From: an uncultured Clostridium sp.
GTDB lineage: Bacteria; Bacillota; Clostridia; Lachnospirales; Lachnospiraceae
Direction: 5' to 3'
DNA length: 64,000 nucleotides
NCBI RefSeq assembly: GCF_900547735.1
Contig: NZ_URHZ01000006.1
Span: forward strand, 37,333 to 101,332
The translations under genes were made by a program, and so were the position numbers. Shown here piece after piece: positions 42,624-50,035 of this stretch (its first letter is position 1; each line of letters opens with the position of its first letter). Under the pieces are notes generated by a model. The model was not told the origin of the DNA. It made no database searches and worked only from the letters and a program-made list of their open reading frames with translations.

Positions 42624-43562
42624 ATGGCGAAAATCCTGATTACGGAATCGATCCATCCGTCGGGACCGGAGCTTTTAAAAAAGGCAGGGCACCAGGTCGT
42701 GATGGTAGAAGGAAGGGATTACGGACAGGTCAAAAAAGAGATTGCCGACGCAGATGCGGTAATTGTGCGGATTATGGAGCTGCCGCGGCCGCTCCTTGAG
42801 ACGGCTGAGAAGTTAAAAATCGTGAGCAAACACGGAGTAGGGATTGACAATATCGATCTCGAGTATTGCCGGGAGGCCGGTATTGCCGTGACGGTTACGC
42901 CGAACGCCAACAGCCTATCTGTGGCGGAGCATGCGTTTGCACTGATGATGGCGTTGGCTAAGAATGTGATTCCCGTCTCTAATGCTTACAGAGAGAATGG
43001 CTTTTCAGCCAAAAATCATAAGGAAGGCGTAGAAATATCAGAGAAGACGCTGGGCCTGATTGGCCTGGGATGTATTGGAAGCCGTTTTGCGGATATGGCG
43101 GTGGGCGGTTTTCATATGAAAGTGCTGGCCTATGATCCTTACATAGCAGAGGAGCCGGATGGTGTTATCATGGTAAGGGATTTAGAAGAGCTGCTTAAAA
43201 AGGCGGATTTTGTTTCTCTCCACTGTGCACTGGTTCCTGAAACCAGACATATGATCAATGCTGAGCGTCTGGCACAGATGAAACCCTCCGCTTTTCTGAT
43301 CAATTGCGCCCGCGGCGCGCTGGTCGATGAGGCGGCGCTAGTAGAGGTGCTGCAGAAAGAAAAACTGGCTGGAGCCGGACTTGATGTGACCGATCCGGAG
43401 CCGGAACCGGCTGATAGCCTTTTATTTAGGATGCCGAATGTGATTGTGACTCCCCATTACGCGCCGTCTACCATAGAAGCCGCTGCCCGGGTATCACAGA
43501 TGGCTGCTGAAAATATCAGGCAGTTTTTAAGCGGCATGGATCCGGAAGGCAGAAAAATTTAG
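42624..43562 (+). CDS. D-2-hydroxyacid dehydrogenase (phosphoglycerate-dehydrogenase-like)
   Basis: The 312-residue protein has the NAD fold GLGCIGSRFADMA (about 148-160), the catalytic Arg in NCARGALVDE, a catalytic Glu in the DPEPEP segment and His in TPHYAPST. It belongs to the D-isomer-specific 2-hydroxyacid dehydrogenases, without the ACT domain of biosynthetic SerA. The ATG at 42624 follows AGGAGG. Its operon partners (FAH hydrolase and SDR) and the GntP permease suggest catabolism of a hydroxy or sugar acid rather than serine synthesis. Confidence 0.88.
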   Translation: MAKILITESIHPSGPELLKKAGHQVVMVEGRDYGQVKKEIADADAVIVRIMELPRPLLETAEKLKIVSKHGVGIDNIDLEYCREAGIAVTVTPNANSLSVAEHAFALMMALAKNVIPVSNAYRENGFSAKNHKEGVEISEKTLGLIGLGCIGSRFADMAVGGFHMKVLAYDPYIAEEPDGVIMVRDLEELLKKADFVSLHCALVPETRHMINAERLAQMKPSAFLINCARGALVDEAALVEVLQKEKLAGAGLDVTDPEPEPADSLLFRMPNVIVTPHYAPSTIEAAARVSQMAAENIRQFLSGMDPEGRKI

Positions 43563-43607
43563 TTTTCACAGAGTATAAATCAAGCAGAGAAAAGGAGGAA
43601 TAGAGCA

Positions 43608-44531
43608 ATGAGACTTGCAACGATTCGATTAAACGGGGCGGAGATTGCCGGTATTGTTACAGAAAAGGGGATTTGTCCGATTCGGGCGTTAAATTCTTTT
43701 AAGGGGACATCCTGGAAGGAGGAGATGTTCGACTTAATTCAGGCAGAGCAGATACCGGATTTAACCGTCTGGTACAATAACGGCGGAAAAGAAGAACTGG
43801 AAACTATACCGGGTCTGGTGGCGGCTGATGAGGCAGTCTATGGGCCTCTGTACCGCAATCCGAAAAGAATTTTCGGCATTGGCCTGAACTATGTGGATCA
43901 TGCCGGAGATATCGGTACGGCTGCTCCTACCGGTTTTCCGGGCAGTTTCTTTAAAATGGCGGATACCCTGATTGGCCCAGGAGATACCATTGAGCTGCCT
44001 GCTTTAAAGGAAGCGCAGAAGACGACGGCAGAGGCAGAGTTGGGAATTATCATGGGCCGTGACTGCCGTGATGTGGCGGAGGAAGACTGGGAGAGCGCAA
44101 TTGTGGGTTACACCACAGTCCTTGATATGACAGAAGAATCGATTTTAAAAGGAAATGATTATGTCCAGGGAAATCCGCGCTATCTGTGTATTGTGAAAAA
44201 TTTCCCCACCTTCTTTTCCTTCGGTCCTGAGTTGGTGACCCCGGATGAGGTTCCGGATGTGCTGAAGCTGGAGGTACAATCCGTCTATAACGGTGGGATT
44301 TATGCAAAAAATACAGTCAGTAATATGACACACCGCCCGTCAAGGCTGGTTTCTCTGCACAGCAGCATCCAGGGCTGGTATGCAGGGGATATCCTGTCTA
44401 CCGGAACCCCGCGGGCGTTCCATATTCAAGACGGAGATGTGGCAGAGTGCCGAATCTATGGTCCGGACGGATTTGAGATGAAGCCGCTGGTAAACCCTGT
44501 GTTAGACCGAAAACTTCATCCGGAGCTGTAA
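43608..44531 (+). CDS. Fumarylacetoacetate-hydrolase-family protein
   Basis: The 307-residue protein has the FAH domain (about 80-300): IFGIGLNYVDHA, the metal-binding EAELGIIMGRD region, and the end motif STGTPRAFHIQDGD. Family members cleave C-C bonds or hydrate or decarboxylate 2-oxo acids, with Mg. Its place 45 bp after the dehydrogenase suggests that it acts on the oxo acid formed by it. The exact reaction is unknown. The start follows AAAGGAGG. Confidence 0.87.
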   Translation: MRLATIRLNGAEIAGIVTEKGICPIRALNSFKGTSWKEEMFDLIQAEQIPDLTVWYNNGGKEELETIPGLVAADEAVYGPLYRNPKRIFGIGLNYVDHAGDIGTAAPTGFPGSFFKMADTLIGPGDTIELPALKEAQKTTAEAELGIIMGRDCRDVAEEDWESAIVGYTTVLDMTEESILKGNDYVQGNPRYLCIVKNFPTFFSFGPELVTPDEVPDVLKLEVQSVYNGGIYAKNTVSNMTHRPSRLVSLHSSIQGWYAGDILSTGTPRAFHIQDGDVAECRIYGPDGFEMKPLVNPVLDRKLHPEL

Positions 44532-44644
44532 AATAAAAGGTAACGGGTTTAGAAGATAAAATTCTGCAGTAATGATGAAGGTACTGAATAATTCTTATTT
44601 AAAAAACGAAAATATAAATTTAAACCGGCAGGAGGAAAAGAAGG

Positions 44645-45439
44645 ATGAATTTGGGATTAAAGAATAAAGTAGTTCTCTGCATGGCATCTGCGGCGGGATT
44701 GGGAAAAGGAATCGCAGCAGAGATGGCGAGAGAAGGCGCGAAGGTAATGATGTGCACGGCAAAACCGTTTGAAGAACAGCTGGCCGCAGCACAGGAGGAA
44801 ATAGAAAAGGAAACGGGTAATCGCCCGGCGATTTTTCTTTGCGATGTAAATGATCCGGAGGATATTAAGAAGCTGGTGACACATACCGTGGAGCAGCTGG
44901 GAGATATCTGGGCTTTGGTGAACATGTGTCCGGGACCCAAACCGGGAGACTTTGATTCTTTCCAGGATGATGATTGGGAGAAGGCATTTCAGACGTGTCT
45001 TCTGTCTTATGTAAGAACCATTCGGGCCTGCCTGCCTTCTATGCGGAGGCTGGGTGGAGGGAGGATTATAAATTCCACCTCCTCTTCGGTAAAAGACTGT
45101 CTGGACAATCTGATTCTATCGAACACCATGCGGATGGGAGTAGTAGGGATGAGCAAAACACTGTCTTTCGAGCTTGGAAAAGATAATATCCTGATTAATG
45201 TCATTGGACCCGGACGTATCGGCACAGCTCGTATCACAAGCCTCAATACGATGCGGGCGGAAAAAGCGGGAATAACGGTGACGGAATATGAGAAAGAAGA
45301 TTTAAAGAGCTTCCCTCTGGGACGATATGGGACGACGGATGAGTATGGCCGGCTGGCGGCATTTCTCTGCTCCGAGGCGAACAGTTATATCTCGGGCCAG
45401 ACCGTTCTGCTCGACGGAGGAATGACAAGAGCTTACTAA
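44645..45439 (+). CDS. Short-chain dehydrogenase/reductase with altered active site
   Basis: The 264-residue protein has an SDR Rossmann fold (ASAAGLGKGIA, about 14-24) and the usual C-terminal ISGQTVLLDGG. The catalytic Ser region is present (NSTSSS, about 143-148), but the Tyr-x-x-x-Lys pair is replaced by LSNTMRMG (about 158-165), and the NAG motif reads NMCPG. The classical SDR chemistry may therefore be changed. It is third in the operon with the dehydrogenase and FAH protein. The start follows AGGAGG. Confidence 0.85.
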   Translation: MNLGLKNKVVLCMASAAGLGKGIAAEMAREGAKVMMCTAKPFEEQLAAAQEEIEKETGNRPAIFLCDVNDPEDIKKLVTHTVEQLGDIWALVNMCPGPKPGDFDSFQDDDWEKAFQTCLLSYVRTIRACLPSMRRLGGGRIINSTSSSVKDCLDNLILSNTMRMGVVGMSKTLSFELGKDNILINVIGPGRIGTARITSLNTMRAEKAGITVTEYEKEDLKSFPLGRYGTTDEYGRLAAFLCSEANSYISGQTVLLDGGMTRAY

Positions 45440-45499
45440 AAGACAGAGGGATAAAAATGAGAGAACTCAGCCAAACTAAGGAAAAAAGGAGTTTTAGTC

Positions 45500-45757
45500 A
45501 TGAGAGAAGAGACCTTAAAAGGCCAGAGAGACGCCATAATGGACATAGTAAAAACCATGCCTTACGGCCAGAAAGAAAAACTGCTGACAGAAATAGCAGA
45601 AGAAATTTCCCATTTTCCGTCCCAAACCAGTAAAAAAGCATCCGGTTCCCTGTCGGAAAAGGAGTGCAATGTGATTCTTTCAAGAATTGCAGGGGAACTG
45701 GGGCTGAGCGATGCCTCAAAACTGCCCTATGCCTCGTTTTTGTCCCACCGCCATTAA
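45500..45757 (+). CDS. Small protein of unknown function
   Basis: The 85-residue product is hydrophilic and mostly helical, without membrane segments or recognisable motifs. It follows the SDR gene by 60 bp with AAAAGGAG before its ATG, so it may be the last gene of that operon. Its stop lies only a few bases before element L copy 1. The family is not recognised. Confidence 0.5.
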   Translation: MREETLKGQRDAIMDIVKTMPYGQKEKLLTEIAEEISHFPSQTSKKASGSLSEKECNVILSRIAGELGLSDASKLPYASFLSHRH

Positions 45758-45762
45758 GAGGG

Positions 45763-46122
45763 GTTTTAGTTGAGATGTGAGGACGCCTCTGAAAGACGGC
45801 GGACGGGGTGGTGGGAGGGTGTATATGAGCCTTCAGTCCCGATTGGTAGGGTACGGTAAGGGGGAATCCAGGAGAAAAAATTCCTACGGGGACTCGCTCC
45901 CGCTTGTGGAATGCGTAGCGGATGCTAGATTCGAAAAAACCTCATCAAGCACCGGCGGATTCCAATGTCCCCTTCGGAAAGTTTTCTCCTTCCTTCCCCA
46001 GGCAGGTAGTCGACGGGACTGAAGACTCAGCGAAGGTATTGCCCGTCCGCCGTCTTCAGAGGCTGATTGTCTCTTTCGTCAAGTGCGGGAGAGGTATTGT
46101 CGCGGCTACTATGTGGTCGTGA
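45763..46122 (-). ncRNA. Element L, copy 1: candidate large structured RNA (minus strand)
   Basis: Read on the minus strand, the copy starts near ACATAGTAGCCGCGACAATA (46115-46096) and ends in GTCCTCACATCTCAACTAAA. The outer stem is CCTCTGAAGACGGCGGAC with GTCCGCCGTCTTTCAGAGG (one bulge). Inside it lie CTTCAGTCCC with GGGACTGAAG, GGGGAA with TTCCCC, GGAGAAAA with TTTTCTCC, and a hairpin TGCT-T-GAT...ATC-T-AGCA around the loop GAGGTTTTTTCGA. Copies 2 and 3 keep every one of these pairings with different stem sequences. No long conserved reading frame is shared. Function unknown. Confidence 0.8.
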
Positions 46123-46264
46123 CTTTTTTTACATTTTTAAGGTATTTCGGGATGAATCCAGAGTTGAATTTAATGATCAATCGTTAGAAAATTCAATGTT
46201 ATATACATAGATATGACAAGCGTCAAAATTCAGGCACATCAATTTAAAACTAAACCGGAGGCAG
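46123..46264. other. AT-rich stretch between the 5' ends of two divergent L copies
   Basis: No gene is seen. If both L copies are transcribed, this 142-bp stretch would hold both promoters. It contains TATATAC/TAGATA-like sequences near 46200-46215, but I could not fix clear -35/-10 pairs. Confidence 0.35.
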
Positions 46265-46640
46265 TCTCCTGGCATTTGAAGGAACATAGTGGTAGCGACA
46301 GGAGTCCCCCGCACTTGAAGGAATAGAACAAATCAGCCTACGCAGGCCGAGGTTCGGGATGGCGAAAACCTTCGCGTCTTCAGTCCCGGGCCATAACTTC
46401 CCCGTGGGGAAGAAGGGAGAAAAAGATTCCGGAGGAAACCTGGGAGTCCATCGGCACTTACCGAGGTCTTTTCGAGGTTAGTGCCCGCTATGTACTCCGA
46501 AGAGCGCAAGCGTTTTCCGCAGGAACTTTTTCTGCCCGGATTCCCCACTTGCGACATCCTACCTCCCGGGACTGAAGACTCATTCCCTCCCTCTCACCAT
46601 CCCGAACCCCGACCGTCCGGCGGCGTTCTCATTTCTCAAT
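46265..46640 (+). ncRNA. Element L, copy 2: candidate large structured RNA
   Basis: It starts near GGCATTTGAAGGAACATAGT and ends in GTTCTCATTTCTCAATTAA, touching the stop codon of the opposing kinase gene. The outer stem is GGTTCGGGATGG with CCATCCCGAACC. The inner stems are CTTCAGTCCCGGG with CCCGGGACTGAAG, GGGGAA with TTCCCC and AGAAAAAG with CTTTTTCT. The hairpin is GGCACT-T-ACC...GGT-T-AGTGCC around GAGGTCTTTTCGA. The conserved T-T mismatch within a fully changed stem is notable. A small frame containing MYSEERKRFPQELF is shared only with copy 3 and is not coding-like in copy 1. Confidence 0.82.
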
Positions 46641-47692
46641 TAAACACCCCGTGGCAGAATCACCTTAAAACAGCTCCCTTCATCCACCCTGCTCTCCACC
46701 GAGATTGTCCCGCCGGACAGCTCCACAATTCTCTTCGTAATCGACAGTCCCAGCCCGTTTCCGCTGCGTCCCAGCTCCTTATTTGCGCTGTAGAATTTCT
46801 CAAATACGCGCCGCATGGTATTTTCATCCATTCCAATCCCGGTATCCGAAATCGTGATCTCCACTGCTTCCGGCAGAACCCGCATGGAAGCGGCGATGCT
46901 GCCGCCCGCGGGCGTGAATTTGACTGCGTTTTGGAACAGGTTCAGCCATACCTGCATCAGAAGATCCGCATTGCCGAAATAGCGGACGGGAGGCAGGTCA
47001 ATATCCAGATCCAGATGCTTTTTCTCCCAGAGAGGTTCCAGCATAAGCAGGGCCTGGCGTATCTGCTCATCCAGCTTAAAGTTTGACTGGCCGGTTATAA
47101 TCTCCTGCTTTTCCAGACGGGAGAGCATGAGGATATTGCCGGCCATGGAGGAGAGCTGCTTCGTGCTGTCCATTATAATGCGGATATATTCGTTTTTATC
47201 CTCCTCCGAGAGGGAAGGCTCCTGAAGCAGGGTGGCATAGCCCTCGATAGCCGCAAGGGGAGTCTTAAATTCATGGGAAATATTCGTCACAAAGTCGTTG
47301 CGGAAAGACTCGATGCTTCCCAGCTCCTGTACCATCCGGTTGAAATTGTCGGTCAGTTCCCGCAGTTCCCCGAGCGATTTCCCGGCCTCCACCTGTATCG
47401 TAAAATCGCCTTTCGCCACTTGCTTTGCAGCCTGGCTCAGATTGCCCAGGGGAACCAGCACCTTAATCCACAGTCCCATAGAGATGCCGAAGCTGATAAA
47501 GACACTGCTCAGAAAGAAGATCAGGCTGGGGAAAAACGGGTTAAACTGCAGGAAACGAATCTTGCGTTCTTCGCCGTTCGCTATGATATTTACGAGAAAA
47601 CCCGCCATCAGCGGCATCACCGACAGGGTGATAAAAATAAGAATCAGCATAAGAAACCAGTACTGTGGAAGATGAAAGCGTTTCTTTTTCAT
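46640..47692 (-). CDS. Sensor histidine kinase of the efflux locus
   Basis: The 350-residue membrane kinase has two membrane helices (about 13-35 and 50-72) with a very short external loop, a HAMP linker (about 73-125), the phospho-acceptor box NISHEFKTPLAA near 138 and a full ATPase domain (NLFQNAVKF, DTGIGMDE, GNGLGLSITK). It overlaps its response regulator by 4 bp. The short loop suggests intramembrane sensing of envelope stress or of a drug. It is divergent from the RND efflux operon, which it probably controls. Confidence 0.93.
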   Translation of the reverse strand: MKKKRFHLPQYWFLMLILIFITLSVMPLMAGFLVNIIANGEERKIRFLQFNPFFPSLIFFLSSVFISFGISMGLWIKVLVPLGNLSQAAKQVAKGDFTIQVEAGKSLGELRELTDNFNRMVQELGSIESFRNDFVTNISHEFKTPLAAIEGYATLLQEPSLSEEDKNEYIRIIMDSTKQLSSMAGNILMLSRLEKQEIITGQSNFKLDEQIRQALLMLEPLWEKKHLDLDIDLPPVRYFGNADLLMQVWLNLFQNAVKFTPAGGSIAASMRVLPEAVEITISDTGIGMDENTMRRVFEKFYSANKELGRSGNGLGLSITKRIVELSGGTISVESRVDEGSCFKVILPRGV

Positions 47693-48366
47693 AGTTCGGA
47701 CTTCACCACCTTATATCCCAGACCTCTCACGGTCATGATCAGAAAATCGTCACAGTCGCGGAAACGTTCCCGCAGCCGGTTAACATGGACATCCACGGTT
47801 CTTTCATCCGAGGTGGAGTCCATTCCCCAAATCTCATCCATAAGCTGCTGTCTGGTAAAAATCTTGTTGGGGTAGGACATCAGTTTATAGAGCAGATAGA
47901 ACTCCTTTTGCGGGAGTAGAGTCTCCTCTCCGTTTATGGTCACGGTCAGGGCGTCATAATTGAGCGTTGTATCGCCGCATGTGATCCGGCGGTCCGTGGC
48001 GATCCTGGCCCGCTTTAACAGGGCGCCGACCCTTAAGACCATCTCGTTTACATCAATGGGTTTTACCATATAATCATCGGTTCCGGCGAGGAACCCTTCC
48101 TGTTTGTCTTCAAACCGTTCTTTGGCTGTAATAATAAGAATCGGGAGCGTGTACCCGTTTCCCCTCAGCGTCCGGATCAACTCATAGCCATCCATCCCCG
48201 GCATCATGACATCGGAAATGATCAAATCAATATATTCGGTGTCCAAAAGTTCAAGCGCCTCTTTTCCGTCCGCCGCCGGAACGGCCAGATACCCGCTGCG
48301 GTTTAAGACGGTGCAGAACAGGGAGCGCAGTTTTACGTCGTCTTCTACGACCAGAACATGAAACAT
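47689..48366 (-). CDS. OmpR-family response regulator of the efflux locus
   Basis: The 225-residue protein has a receiver domain (VVEDDVKLR, DLIISDVMMPG with the phosphorylated Asp near 52, MVKPIDVNE) and a winged-helix DNA-binding domain (about 130-222; DVHVNRLRERF, TVRGLGYKVV). It overlaps the kinase gene by 4 bp. The direct repeats at 48683-48700 before the divergent efflux operon are its likely binding site. Confidence 0.93.
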   Translation of the reverse strand: MFHVLVVEDDVKLRSLFCTVLNRSGYLAVPAADGKEALELLDTEYIDLIISDVMMPGMDGYELIRTLRGNGYTLPILIITAKERFEDKQEGFLAGTDDYMVKPIDVNEMVLRVGALLKRARIATDRRITCGDTTLNYDALTVTINGEETLLPQKEFYLLYKLMSYPNKIFTRQQLMDEIWGMDSTSDERTVDVHVNRLRERFRDCDDFLIMTVRGLGYKVVKSEL

Positions 48367-48400
48367 ATATTTATCCTCCGTTCAATCAAACATATCATGT

Positions 48401-48562
48401 AACGATTCAGTCGTACCTCCCTCATAGTCACGAAGATGCACACAAGTCACAAAAAACGAGACTTGGCGCCGCTGAACTTGGGATTTTATGCAAAAAACGC
48501 ACGAAAACACCTCGCGGGACAGCGTGCCCCGTTTTATCGGGTATACATCCGACTGAATCGTT
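48401..48562 (+). repeat. Repeat R3, copy b, within a 13-bp inverted repeat
   Basis: AACGATTCAGTCG (48401-48413) and CGACTGAATCGTT (48550-48562) are perfect inverted repeats. Between them lie the R3 core GATGCAC, the hairpin CAAGTC-ACAAAAAACGA-GACTTG, then GGCGCCGC and a GCACG/CGTGC stem. The copy upstream of recA (12155-12335) has the same order with changed stem sequences. The direction of transcription is unknown. Confidence 0.6.
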
Positions 48563-48682
48563 ATCATATCATTTCTAAAATTCATATCACATCTTTATGA
48601 ACTAATTATAAACCGGAAGCTCAATTATAGGAATATTTTTAGAAAGCGGGAGGGAACACAAAAAAATCACGGTTAGTTTATA

Positions 48683-48730
48683 TTCAGTTCATGTTCAGTT
48701 GATTTTCCATTTAAAGAGGGGTGATATACT
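48683..48730 (+). promoter_or_regulatory. Efflux-operon promoter with OmpR-type direct repeats
   Basis: TTCAGTT occurs at 48683 and 48694, an 11-bp spacing, followed by TATACT at 48725-48730 with no good -35 box. This fits activation by the divergently encoded OmpR-family regulator. Confidence 0.62.
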
Positions 48731-48853
48731 CAGCTCAATTTAAAACCTGAGGTGGGGAATGTCTTTGTGTGCAGAACCGTGTTTTTACAGGGTCTGCAGT
48801 ACGGCGGACAGTGGGCCGGGATTCCCGCACCGGTCAGTGAGGAGGACCAGATA

Positions 48854-50035
48854 ATGATAAAAGAGAAAGTAAACTCGTTTATAAAAGCGGCTAAGAAGAG
48901 GAAGAAACTGACAGCGGCAGCCGTTATTCTGATTGTTCTGGTTGCGGCGGCAGCGGCCAGGGGAGGAAAAGAAAAATCCATGCCGGCCGGGATGATGGGC
49001 GGCCAGGAGATGAACAATGTCGCAACTGTAAAAGCGGAAGTTCCGGGAACCGGCAGTCTTGAGAAGACGACCAGCCTGGCGGGGACGGTGGAACCGGCGG
49101 ATGTGGTTTATGTTTACGCGAAAGCGGGAGGAGATGTAACGTCCGTTCTCGTCAAAGCGGGAGATACGGTGGAAGCGGGGCAGCTTTTGTGCACCATAGA
49201 CACGGAACAGGTGGACACCGCCAAAAACTCCATGGATTCGGCGGCGATTTCCCTGTCGGAGGCTCAGAGCACCCTGAACAGGATGCAGCTTTTATACCAG
49301 GGAGGCGACATATCCGACCAGGAATGGGAACAGTACCAGAACAATGTAAAGAGCGCCAAACTGCAGTATGAATCGGCAAAGCTGGCCTACGAAAAGCAGG
49401 TGGAATACAGTTCCATAACAGCCCCCATCGGAGGAAAGATAGAGAGCTGCGATCTTGAAGTGTATGACCGTGTAAACCAGTCTGCCCAGCTCTGTGTCAT
49501 TTCAGGCCAGGGCAACAAGAGAGTTTCCTTTTATGTAACGGAAAATGTGGTCCAGAATCTGAGCCAGGGCGATAAGATGACAATCGAGAGAGATGGAAAT
49601 TCCTATGAGGGCGTAATCAGCGATATCAGCACCATGGTGGATGATTCAAACGGCCTTTTCAAGATAAAAGCGGATCTGACGGAAGTGAATACCGTGGCAA
49701 CGGGCAGCGTGGTCAAGGTGAAGGTGGTTTCCGAAAGAGCCGACAACGTGATGACGGTGCCGGTGGATGCCATTTATTATGACGGAGGCGTAGGAAATGT
49801 TTACGTATACGAAGACGGGATTATCCATAAAAAAGAGGTGGAAGTCGGCCTTTATGATTCGGAAACAGCGGAGATACGCTCCGGCCTGACGGCGGAAGAA
49901 ATGGTAGTCAGCACATGGAGTTCCCAGCTCTATGAGGGTTCTACGGTCAATTTAAAAACGGAGGAAGATACCACGCAGGCGCTTGCAGACGCAGGTGATG
50001 CAGCGGGAGAAAAACCGGCGGGAGGGGATAATTAA
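48854..50035 (+). CDS. Membrane fusion (HlyD/RND adaptor) protein
   Basis: The 393-residue protein has an N-terminal membrane helix (about 19-38), a biotinyl-lipoyl-like half (VVYVYAKAGGDVTSVLVKAG), a coiled-coil hairpin (about 115-180), the second lipoyl half (YSSITAPIGGKIES) and beta-barrel and membrane-proximal domains. It is the adaptor of a tripartite-type pump. The ATG at 48854 is chosen for GGAGG 8 nt upstream. It overlaps the pump gene by one base (TAATG), so the two are translationally coupled. Confidence 0.92.
   Translation: MIKEKVNSFIKAAKKRKKLTAAAVILIVLVAAAAARGGKEKSMPAGMMGGQEMNNVATVKAEVPGTGSLEKTTSLAGTVEPADVVYVYAKAGGDVTSVLVKAGDTVEAGQLLCTIDTEQVDTAKNSMDSAAISLSEAQSTLNRMQLLYQGGDISDQEWEQYQNNVKSAKLQYESAKLAYEKQVEYSSITAPIGGKIESCDLEVYDRVNQSAQLCVISGQGNKRVSFYVTENVVQNLSQGDKMTIERDGNSYEGVISDISTMVDDSNGLFKIKADLTEVNTVATGSVVKVKVVSERADNVMTVPVDAIYYDGGVGNVYVYEDGIIHKKEVEVGLYDSETAEIRSGLTAEEMVVSTWSSQLYEGSTVNLKTEEDTTQALADAGDAAGEKPAGGDN

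Noticed and set aside
46481..47086. A 201-codon plus-strand frame spanning L copy 2 and the kinase gene
   Set aside because: Its first part is the structured element and the rest is antisense to the kinase. A similar short frame in copy 3 shares only the element, and copy 1 has none.
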